From: Kordiimonadaceae bacterium
GTDB lineage: Bacteria; Pseudomonadota; Alphaproteobacteria; Sphingomonadales; Kordiimonadaceae
Direction: 5' to 3'
DNA: 18,562 nt
NCBI GenBank assembly: GCA_014238195.1
Contig: JABABO010000090.1
Span: 1 to 18,562 of the forward strand
The notes beneath the pieces are model-generated. The model worked only from the letters and a program-made list of their open reading frames with translations, was not told where the DNA came from and made no database searches. Positions within the stretch are counted from its first letter, which is position 1. Each line of letters starts with the position of its first letter. Below, piece after piece: positions 12,610-18,562 of this stretch. The position numbers were made by a program, and so were the translations under genes.

Positions 12610-13263
12610 TCAATTCGGTTGTTTATCAAGGGGAAATTCTCTGGTTTTATCAATAGCCTGAACAAGTATTTCGGCGTCTTGTGCCCCAGAAACTGCTAGC
12701 TTATTATCAAAAATAAAATACGGTACACCTGTAATGCCCATTTGCTGGGCTTGGTTGATCTCGGATTTTACTAAATCACTATCGCGGTCGGATAACAAAA
12801 GCTCGCGCACCAAATCACCGTCCATACCGGCCTCGGTTGCGACTTCGACTAATATGTCCAGATCACCTAAATGCTGGCTGGCTTCAAAATAGCGGTGCAT
12901 AAGCCCCTCAACAACACGGTCATGAGTGCCTGTATCCGCACTTAAGGCCCATCTAATCAAACGATGCGCATTCAGTGTATTCGCAATCAACACATCGCTT
13001 TCAAAATCAAAAGCAATGGATAAGCTCTTACCGCGTTCAAGCAATGCATCCCGCATAACTTGCACCTGCGGGCTATCGCCAAACTTCGCCTTGTAGGCAG
13101 CTTTGCGGTCCTTCCCTGCTATAGGCGTTGTGGGGTCTAGCTGGTATGGGCGGTATCTGACTTTTGTAATCACGCTTGGCCGCAGTGCCATCGCTTTTTC
13201 TAATTCCCGTTTACCCACAAAGCACCAAGGGCACACAACATCTATGATAACATCAACTTCCAT
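12610..13263 (-). CDS. DsbA-family oxidoreductase, FrnE / 2-hydroxychromene-2-carboxylate isomerase-like
   Basis: A 217-residue cytoplasmic thioredoxin-fold protein. It starts directly with the first strand and the CPWC motif (Cys11, Cys14), with no signal peptide. RYRPYQLDPT near residue 38, ANTLNAHRLIRWA at 94-106 and GVPYFIF with cis-Pro181 followed by AVSGAQ are typical of the FrnE group. FrnE proteins are disulfide isomerases or oxidoreductases linked to oxidative stress or polyketide metabolism; the substrate here is unknown. AAAGGAAAG lies eight bases upstream of the ATG. The gene is last of a minus-strand set with the NUDIX hydrolase 37 bases upstream. It converges with the exported DsbA-family gene but is in a different branch. 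Confidence 0.88.
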   Translation of the reverse strand: MEVDVIIDVVCPWCFVGKRELEKAMALRPSVITKVRYRPYQLDPTTPIAGKDRKAAYKAKFGDSPQVQVMRDALLERGKSLSIAFDFESDVLIANTLNAHRLIRWALSADTGTHDRVVEGLMHRYFEASQHLGDLDILVEVATEAGMDGDLVRELLLSDRDSDLVKSEINQAQQMGITGVPYFIFDNKLAVSGAQDAEILVQAIDKTREFPLDKQPN

Positions 13264-13300
13264 ACTAAAAACTTTCCTTTAAGATACCACGCACTCTGCA

Positions 13301-13759
13301 TCACTCTATTAGAATTTTCCATTCATTGTTGAAGACTAACCGACTATATAAATCAAGCGCTTTTTTACTGGCTTCAAAATGCGGCTCGGGAATCGAATTC
13401 ATATTATGCCATGCCCACGCTTCGTGCTTGTCAGGTTCTTTAATCTCAGGTTCCCCGTCATAGTCCTTACAGAAAAATATAACTGAAAGGCTATGGGTAT
13501 TTTCACTGAAAAATGTTTCCAGATTATTGGTAATGCCAAGTATCTTGACACTTTGGAGCTTTAATCCCGTTTCTTCAAAAACCTCACGCACCGCACAGTC
13601 TGTTAATTTTTCACCAACATCGACCGCACCGCCAGGAATTGAAAATTGCCCAAGTCCATGACGAGATTTTCTTTTGCCCATCAAAATTTCTTTGCGGTGA
13701 TTCAGGATAATAACACCAACGCCGACGTTAATATTTCCCCTTACGCTATTATTTTCCAA
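13301..13759 (-). CDS. NUDIX hydrolase (nucleoside triphosphate pyrophosphohydrolase, NUDT15-like)
   Basis: A 152-residue cytoplasmic protein with a complete NUDIX box GX5EX7REUXEEXGU from Gly44 to Leu66 (GAVDVGEKLTDCAVREVFEE); Glu59, Glu62 and Glu63 would hold the metal. The approach VGVGVIILNHRKEILMGKRK and the end KHEAWAWHNMNSIP resemble the NUDT15/MutT-like branch that hydrolyses (d)NTPs or modified nucleotides. The start codon appears to be TTG at 13759, with GCAGGGG seven bases upstream; no other start fits the length. This TTG lies inside the end of the upstream membrane-protein gene (19-base overlap), so translation is probably coupled. The physiological nucleotide is not predictable. 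Confidence 0.88.
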   Translation of the reverse strand: MENNSVRGNINVGVGVIILNHRKEILMGKRKSRHGLGQFSIPGGAVDVGEKLTDCAVREVFEETGLKLQSVKILGITNNLETFFSENTHSLSVIFFCKDYDGEPEIKEPDKHEAWAWHNMNSIPEPHFEASKKALDLYSRLVFNNEWKILIE

Positions 13760-14805
13760 AGTATAACCCCTGCAAATTTACCAAAATGTGACGCCCCCAT
13801 ATGCATGAGATTATGTTCTATCTTACTAGGCTTGAAAGACCCATAATACAGCACACTAGACGAAAGAAAAATACCAGAATTAACGAGTCCCATAATCCCA
13901 AAAAACCACAGCATACCAAAAAACTGTAAATCGCTGTTGGCAATAACAACAACCATAAGCACATGCAACAATAGGCTTGTGGAAAACACAGCCAACGCCG
14001 CTAGTTTCAGCACCACATATTTCCACACCTGCTGAGAAATCGCATGGATAAAAGCTTGAAACGAGAGGAAAATGGCCACTTGCTCAGCGGAAAAACCTTT
14101 GCCGATCAAAACATAGGGAAGGTAAATATACCAAAATGTAAAAACCATCAGATCAAAAACAAATAACGTCAACATGGATAACGTCTTCCATGTCACTAAG
14201 CTGATCATATCATCGGGATGGTAGTGTGACAGCAGATTTAAATCAGACCTGAACCAGATGCGAGTATAATAGATTAACATCGCAAATACTAAGGATGTAA
14301 ACACCCCTGAAATAACCTTGTCTGTGGCAGTGCCAGCCATTAACGCCCCGAAGAAAAAACCGAGCGCAATGCCAAAGACCTTCAAGGTATTATAGTTTTT
14401 AAGTTGATTGAGCCTGTTCTCATGCCCAGTGGCATCATTTGAAAGAAACAAACACATGACTTCACACCAAGCTGTCGTCAACCCCAGTGAAATGGCAAAA
14501 CCATAAAAAACAACATACCAAGGCAATACAGTAAAATAAGCAATCGTCGTTACTAAGACCATTGCAATGAATAAAAGCAAAAATATTGACAGGCCACCCC
14601 GAAGCCTTTCGCGCAACCTTTGGGAACAAATCGCCAGAACAAGAAACGTGACAGCACTAAAGCCAACCAGCGACAAACCATTCACGATATGGATATTACT
14701 AGGAAACATCAACGGCGCACTAATCAGAAGCCAAATATTAATATAGCGCAAAATCAAAACAATAATATTGTGGGGATGCTTATTCCAATATTTTAACAAG
14801 GGCAT
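13741..14805 (-). CDS. Polytopic membrane protein, probably MFS-like transporter
   Basis: A 354-residue protein, very hydrophobic with about ten or more membrane helices separated by short basic loops. Loops such as CSQRLRERLRGG near residue 60 and NDATGHENRLNQLKN in mid-sequence, followed by a second hydrophobic half, fit a two-halved MFS-type fold, though the size is below the usual 400 and no diagnostic MFS motif is clear. Substrate unknown. It is the first gene of a minus-strand operon with the NUDIX hydrolase (19-base overlap) and FrnE-like gene. AGGAATATAGG lies before the ATG. Association with a NUDIX enzyme may hint at nucleotide or cofactor-precursor traffic, but that is inference. 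Confidence 0.65.
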   Translation of the reverse strand: MPLLKYWNKHPHNIIVLILRYINIWLLISAPLMFPSNIHIVNGLSLVGFSAVTFLVLAICSQRLRERLRGGLSIFLLLFIAMVLVTTIAYFTVLPWYVVFYGFAISLGLTTAWCEVMCLFLSNDATGHENRLNQLKNYNTLKVFGIALGFFFGALMAGTATDKVISGVFTSLVFAMLIYYTRIWFRSDLNLLSHYHPDDMISLVTWKTLSMLTLFVFDLMVFTFWYIYLPYVLIGKGFSAEQVAIFLSFQAFIHAISQQVWKYVVLKLAALAVFSTSLLLHVLMVVVIANSDLQFFGMLWFFGIMGLVNSGIFLSSSVLYYGSFKPSKIEHNLMHMGASHFGKFAGVILWKIIA

Positions 14806-14893
14806 AAAACCTATATTCCTAAATAGCCTTTGCGGCTTTTTTGAACACGTATAGCCATTGCCCTATGCTGTGTTTTTATGATTGAGTAAACAA

Positions 14894-14921
14894 ATTTTAG
14901 CCACACTTGATTTATTTTCAA
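14894..14921 (-). promoter_or_regulatory. Candidate sigma70 promoter of the MFS-NUDIX-FrnE operon
   Basis: On the minus strand TTGAAA (complement of 14916-14921) and TAAAAT (complement of 14894-14899) are 16 bases apart, each matching five of six consensus bases. Transcription would start near 14886, leaving a leader of about 80 bases before the ATG at 14805. Confidence 0.5.
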
Positions 14922-14964
14922 AGCTTTTACTTGACCTAACGTGCGATGTGACGAAAATAGCGCC

Positions 14965-15993
14965 ATGTTAAACATGAAGCACATTTCCCAAAACACGAAT
15001 GCCCTAACCGACAGCTATGGGCGGCGTATTACGTATTTACGGCTTTCTGTAACCGATAGGTGTGATCTGCGGTGCCGTTACTGTATGGCTGAAAATATGG
15101 CTTTTTTGCCCAAGAAGGATGTTTTAAGTCTTGAAGAAATGCTCTCACTATCCGAAGCTTTCATGCGGCACGGGGTCAGGCGCATTCGCCTAACTGGCGG
15201 CGAACCGTTGGTGCGCCGTGATATTATGGTGTTGATTAATGCTTTAGGCGGCCATGTGAGGGCAGGCAATTTAGATGAAATAACCTTAACGACGAACGGC
15301 ACACAGTTAGAACGTTATGCATCTGAGCTGTATGAGGCAGGTATGCGTCGCATCAATGTATCACTTGACAGCCTGAACGCTCAGACATTCGCCAGCATTA
15401 GCAGGCGCAATAAATTGCAGGATGTCTTAAACGGTATCGAAGCGGCTAAAGCAGTTGGTTTACAGATTAAAATAAATATGGTGGCCATGAAGGGTACCAA
15501 TGATCAAGAAGCCCTTGAAATGCTGGATTGGTGTATTGAAGGGGGTTATGACCTAACCATGATTGAAACCATGCCGATGGGGGATGTCAGTGATGACCGG
15601 GCCGATGTTTACATTCCCCTTGATAGCATAGTCAAGACACTGAAAACGCGGTTTAACCTTATCCCCAGCCTTCATAAAACTGGCGGTCCAGCGCGTTACT
15701 TTGAAGTGGCTGGCAGGGATATAAAACTAGGTCTGATCACGCCACTGAGCAATAATTTTTGCGATGGTTGCAACCGGGTCCGTGTGACATGTACAGGCCG
15801 CATCTATATGTGCCTAGGTCAAGATGATCACTTGGACTTGCGCCCTGCCCTGCAAAGTGAAAATGCATCCTATGAGCTGGATGCGTTGCTGCAAAAATCG
15901 ATGCGGTTAAAACCGCTTGGGCATGATTTTGCTGCTTTTGATCATGAAATAGCGGGCAAAGTCAACCGCCATATGAGTGTAACTGGCGGCTAG
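14965..15993 (+). CDS. moaA: GTP 3',8-cyclase MoaA, molybdenum cofactor biosynthesis
   Basis: MoaA (342 residues) is the radical-SAM enzyme that converts GTP to 3',8-cyclo-H2GTP in the first step of molybdopterin synthesis. The N-terminal SAM cluster motif CDLRCRYC gives Cys33, Cys37 and Cys40 after GRRITYLRLSVTDR. The GGEP motif follows (RLTGGEPLVRRD). The C-terminal second cluster fits CX2CX13C at Cys266, Cys269 and Cys283 (FCDGCNRVRVTCTGRIYMC). The protein ends in the conserved Gly-Gly needed for activity (MSVTGG). Three starts are possible: GTG 14941, ATG 14965 and ATG 14974; none has a strong ribosome site, and 14965 is a compromise. MoaC, MoaB and MoaE are not in the window. nadK follows in the same direction. 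Confidence 0.96.
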   Translation: MLNMKHISQNTNALTDSYGRRITYLRLSVTDRCDLRCRYCMAENMAFLPKKDVLSLEEMLSLSEAFMRHGVRRIRLTGGEPLVRRDIMVLINALGGHVRAGNLDEITLTTNGTQLERYASELYEAGMRRINVSLDSLNAQTFASISRRNKLQDVLNGIEAAKAVGLQIKINMVAMKGTNDQEALEMLDWCIEGGYDLTMIETMPMGDVSDDRADVYIPLDSIVKTLKTRFNLIPSLHKTGGPARYFEVAGRDIKLGLITPLSNNFCDGCNRVRVTCTGRIYMCLGQDDHLDLRPALQSENASYELDALLQKSMRLKPLGHDFAAFDHEIAGKVNRHMSVTGG

Positions 15994-16035
15994 AGAGCTC
16001 ATAAGAGAGCCAATACTAGCCACTGTGTGAAAACG

Positions 16036-16063
16036 TTGCTTTGATGCGCTTTCCTAATATAAT
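16036..16063 (+). promoter_or_regulatory. Candidate promoter of nadK
   Basis: TATAAT at 16058-16063 is a perfect -10. TTGCTT at 16036-16041 is a partial -35 (three of six) with 16-base spacing. It lies 25 bases before the ATG at 16088, so nadK would have a short leader and could be expressed independently of moaA. Confidence 0.45.
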
Positions 16064-16087
16064 AGGTGCGAATTAGAGGTGTACGGG

Positions 16088-16846
16088 ATGAAAATAGCAA
16101 TTATAGCAAGTGAATATGGTAGTGCAGGCAATGCTGCCAAGCAGCTAAAAAACCAAATAAAAGCCGTAAGTACCCGTGAAGCCGATGTCATTGTTGCGCT
16201 GGGCGGTGATGGGTTTATGCTGCAAACGCTGCATACCTATATGAAACGCGGTGTACCAATTTTTGGAATGAATAAAGGCACCATTGGTTTTTTAATGAAT
16301 GACTTTTCAAAGACCAAACTTCTAAGCCGCATTGAAGCTGCCGAAACTTTAACCATGCATCCACTGCGGATGACTGCGACGACAAATGATGGCGAAGAAC
16401 ATCACTATCTTGCTGTGAATGAGGTCTCATTGCTGCGGGAAACACGCCAGGCCGCTAAAATTCAAGTCACTGTTGATGGCAAAGAACGGCTTAATGAGCT
16501 TATCGGTGATGGTATTTTAGTCGCCACCCCCGCAGGAAGCACAGCTTATAATTTATCGGCCCACGGACCCATTATTCCACTGGGTACGGACCTGCTGGCG
16601 CTTACACCGCTTTCCCCCTTTAGGCCGCGGCGGTGGCGCGGTGCTTTAATTCCAAACAATGTTAAAGTTTCACTCCGCATTCATGAACCACAAAAACGCC
16701 CTGTATCGGCGGTGGCGGACATGCATGAAGTACGGGATGTTCGCAAAGTCGTCATCGAAGAAGCCAGTGATGTGACTATCACACTATTATTTGACCCTGA
16801 GCATAACCTAGAAGAACGAATTTTTACTGAGCAATTCATGAGCTAG
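16088..16846 (+). CDS. nadK: NAD kinase
   Basis: NAD kinase (252 residues, normal for the short alphaproteobacterial form) phosphorylates NAD to NADP in the cytosol. The core motif GGDGFML holds Asp41, the presumed general base. GTIGFLMND follows, then NE (Asn111-Glu112) in LAVNEVSLLRE, GDGILVATPAGSTAYNLSAHGP (residues 140-161), and the family C-terminal strand run. A GTG at 16079 is in frame, but GAGGT at 16076-16080 is seven bases before the ATG at 16088, which is preferred. It lies 94 bases after moaA with a possible promoter of its own, and it converges with flgL 32 bases downstream. Confidence 0.96.
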   Translation: MKIAIIASEYGSAGNAAKQLKNQIKAVSTREADVIVALGGDGFMLQTLHTYMKRGVPIFGMNKGTIGFLMNDFSKTKLLSRIEAAETLTMHPLRMTATTNDGEEHHYLAVNEVSLLRETRQAAKIQVTVDGKERLNELIGDGILVATPAGSTAYNLSAHGPIIPLGTDLLALTPLSPFRPRRWRGALIPNNVKVSLRIHEPQKRPVSAVADMHEVRDVRKVVIEEASDVTITLLFDPEHNLEERIFTEQFMS

Positions 16847-16878
16847 AATTGGATGTATATTGGTTTTAACCGTTACCC

Positions 16879-17802
16879 TCAAAGGAATTGCAAAAGCGAT
16901 AGCCGACTGAGCGCCCCTATGGCTTGGTAAGATGCCTCCAGTGCGACTTGATCATTATTCAAGCGTGTAACCGCCTCGGCGATATCGACGTCTTCCATAT
17001 CTGAAATAAATGTTTCCAAAAACACTTTGGTATCTTTATGCTGATCGTCCACGACTTCCAAGCGCTCAAATGCTAGACCATTTTGTACTTGTTCTTGGCG
17101 CATACCATCTAGGACATTGGTAATTGTGCTAAGCTCACCTTGAATATAGGAAAACTGCGTTGGGTCCAAATTATCAGCAAGGGGGCCTGAACCACCCGTA
17201 TGAAAATTATAGAGATCCGACAGCAGTTGAAAAACGTCTGCCGCGATATCATCAGCCAATAGACCAAATTCCAAGTCAACACCATCTGCGATGCGTGCTT
17301 CAAAGGCTATATTACCGTTATCAAAGGCATCGGCCACAGTAGGTAGCGCCGCGAGATCAGCTAAACTGTTTACGGTTATAGGCTGTGTGCCTGTCTTGGC
17401 ACCAGAAAACAAGAAGGTGCCATCAAAATTAGTATTTAAACTATTGGCGATAAATTTAAACGTTTGTTCCATCATTTCAGGCAAACCTTCGGCCTGATTA
17501 TTAGCGATAGCTGTCTGCATATTTTCTTGCAAAGCTTCAACAGCACTTATCATGCCGCTGATTTGCACGTCGTTAGCATCCAGCTTACCGCTGATCGTAT
17601 CAATCGTGCGCTCGTATGTTTCTACGCGGGATTTAAAGGACTTGGCACCAAGCACTGTCCCCGTATTGCCAGCTAAACCTGCATAGTCATCAGACTTTTT
17701 GCCCGATGTAATCTGTCGCTGCCCTTCAAAGACCCGGTTTTGATTTTGCATCAACCCGTTAATCAATAAAGCCTGCTGTCCAAAACTTGATACTCTTACC
17801 AT
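16879..17802 (-). CDS. flgL: Flagellar hook-associated protein FlgL (hook-filament junction)
   Basis: FlgL, or HAP3 (307 residues), joins the hook to the flagellin filament. It has the flagellin-type coiled-coil ends: N-terminal VSSFGQQALLINGLMQNQNR with QITSGKKSDDYAGL, and C-terminal EAVTRLNNDQVALEASYQ ending in a Leu-rich helix. The middle (FLFSGAKTGTQPITVN, residues about 130-150) is the surface-facing domain; the length is close to the usual 300-320. No signal peptide is expected, since export is through the flagellar secretion system. AGGAG six bases before the ATG supports the start. It follows flgK by 24 bases, the classical flgKL order. Flagellin proper is longer in its middle domain and rarely sits behind flgK. 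Confidence 0.92.
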   Translation of the reverse strand: MVRVSSFGQQALLINGLMQNQNRVFEGQRQITSGKKSDDYAGLAGNTGTVLGAKSFKSRVETYERTIDTISGKLDANDVQISGMISAVEALQENMQTAIANNQAEGLPEMMEQTFKFIANSLNTNFDGTFLFSGAKTGTQPITVNSLADLAALPTVADAFDNGNIAFEARIADGVDLEFGLLADDIAADVFQLLSDLYNFHTGGSGPLADNLDPTQFSYIQGELSTITNVLDGMRQEQVQNGLAFERLEVVDDQHKDTKVFLETFISDMEDVDIAEAVTRLNNDQVALEASYQAIGALSRLSLLQFL

Positions 17803-17826
17803 TATTCTTCTCCTAGCAGCGACATG

Positions 17827-18562
17827 TTACACTGCATTTAACAAACTATCGTATAGTTCCTGTACACTTGATAAAATCCGCGCGGCAGCATTATAAGCAT
17901 TTTGATAGACAATAAGATTTGCCAATTCTTCATCTAAATTCACACCAGACACATCCGAAACCCTTTGGAATAATTCTGTGTGCAAAGCAGCGTTATCAGC
18001 TTCCAAGCTTTCCGCGCGTGCTGCCATCAGACCAGCATTACCCAGAAAACGTGCTACATACTGGGTTAGTGTAAGATTACTGCCTTTAATTTCCCCTGCT
18101 TCATTAAAATCAACCAATGCAGTTTCTAGGTCTTGCAACGCCAAGGCCCCGCGCTGGTCCCCTGCTGTAATACCCGTTCCACCGATACCTGCTGTCGTGT
18201 CATAAGCGCTTAATGCCATCAGGCTGGGGTCGCCTAAAATAAGCTCATCAACCTGAATATCAGCAACAGCTTGCGCCCGTAGGCTTGGTGCTAAACCAAA
18301 CGCCTGACCAAACGAAAGCCCTGTACTTGCGAGTTCGGTACTGTCTGTCGTTATATCAAAATAATAGCCTTCGTTGGTAGCATTTGCGCTCCATTGTAAT
18401 TCACCGTCACCTGAAAAACTAAACGCAAAATACGCCCCCATTCCTGAAACGCTGTTCAGTTCTGTCACCATATCATCGAAGGTGGTGGTTGTGGATGAAT
18501 CGACTGTCACAGTCGAGACTTCCTTGCCCGACATATCCCGCACGGTGAAATTCATTGTTCCC
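17827..18562 (-). CDS. flgK: Flagellar hook-associated protein FlgK, C-terminal part (cut by the window edge)
   Basis: The frame is open to the end of the window and continues beyond it; an ATG at 18555 lies inside the protein and is not the start. About 245 residues of HAP1 are visible. They include part of the variable domain (FSFSGDGELQWSANATNEGY), then the conserved C-terminal D1/D0 helices: NLDEELANLIVYQNAYNAAA and ILSSVQELYDSLLNAV. These C-terminal helices pack in the hook-filament junction and are diagnostic for FlgK. The gene precedes flgL by 24 bases in the same direction, which fits the flgKL operon; the rest of the flagellar cluster probably lies to the right. Confidence 0.93.
   Translation of the reverse strand, partial: GTMNFTVRDMSGKEVSTVTVDSSTTTTFDDMVTELNSVSGMGAYFAFSFSGDGELQWSANATNEGYYFDITTDSTELASTGLSFGQAFGLAPSLRAQAVADIQVDELILGDPSLMALSAYDTTAGIGGTGITAGDQRGALALQDLETALVDFNEAGEIKGSNLTLTQYVARFLGNAGLMAARAESLEADNAALHTELFQRVSDVSGVNLDEELANLIVYQNAYNAAARILSSVQELYDSLLNAV

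Noticed and set aside
14825..14842. AGCC/GGCT stem with T run as a plus-strand terminator
   Set aside because: The stem has only four pairs and no plus-strand gene ends there; it lies in the leader of the minus-strand operon.
16847..16878. Bidirectional terminator between nadK and flgL
   Set aside because: The 32-base gap shows only GGTT/AACC pairing around two bases, too weak to call.

Overview
The window looks like chromosomal DNA of an alphaproteobacterium of moderate GC content (mid-40s percent by eye). The main clues are an RNase E whose S1 domain is split by a long acidic insertion, an rne / M48 peptidase / DsbA-type neighbourhood, and a flagellar flgK-flgL pair. The exact order is uncertain; a marine lineage such as Kordiimonadales or Emcibacterales is a guess. 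Genes are closely packed and every main gene reads intact. No tRNA, rRNA, CRISPR array, prophage or insertion sequence was seen.

Positions 1-5124 (+) form a polyamine-use operon: the tail of a membrane protein, a PuuD-type gamma-glutamyl-GABA hydrolase, a PuuA-type gamma-glutamylputrescine synthetase, a SpuC-type class III aminotransferase and an NhaC-family antiporter. They would glutamylate putrescine or a related amine, remove an amino group by transamination, release the product and move ions or substrate. No PuuB oxidase or PuuC dehydrogenase is visible here.

Positions 5125-8644 hold a 581-base non-coding leader with hairpins and then rne, ending in a terminator-like hairpin. Positions 8645-9870 are the least explained part: two small unrecognised genes (183 and 77 residues), a perfect pair of 11-bp AT-rich hairpins on a 56-base tandem repeat that starts inside the end of the second gene, and a further bipartite hairpin. 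Positions 9875-12077 encode an envelope quality-control pair: an exported M48 metallopeptidase with a helical-repeat tail and an exported DsbA-family thiol oxidoreductase.

Positions 12078-12609 are a convergent intergenic region filled with dispersed palindromic repeats, including two copies of one 90-102-base element. Positions 12610-14805 (-) are an operon for an MFS-like membrane protein, a NUDIX hydrolase with an overlapping TTG start, and a FrnE-like DsbA-family protein. Diverging from it are moaA (molybdenum cofactor synthesis) and nadK (NAD kinase). The window closes with flgL and the 3' part of flgK on the minus strand.

Most genes are housekeeping or metabolic. No clearly new multi-gene system was found; the best candidates for something undescribed are the small gene pair at 8835-9642 with its hairpin repeats, and the long rne leader.
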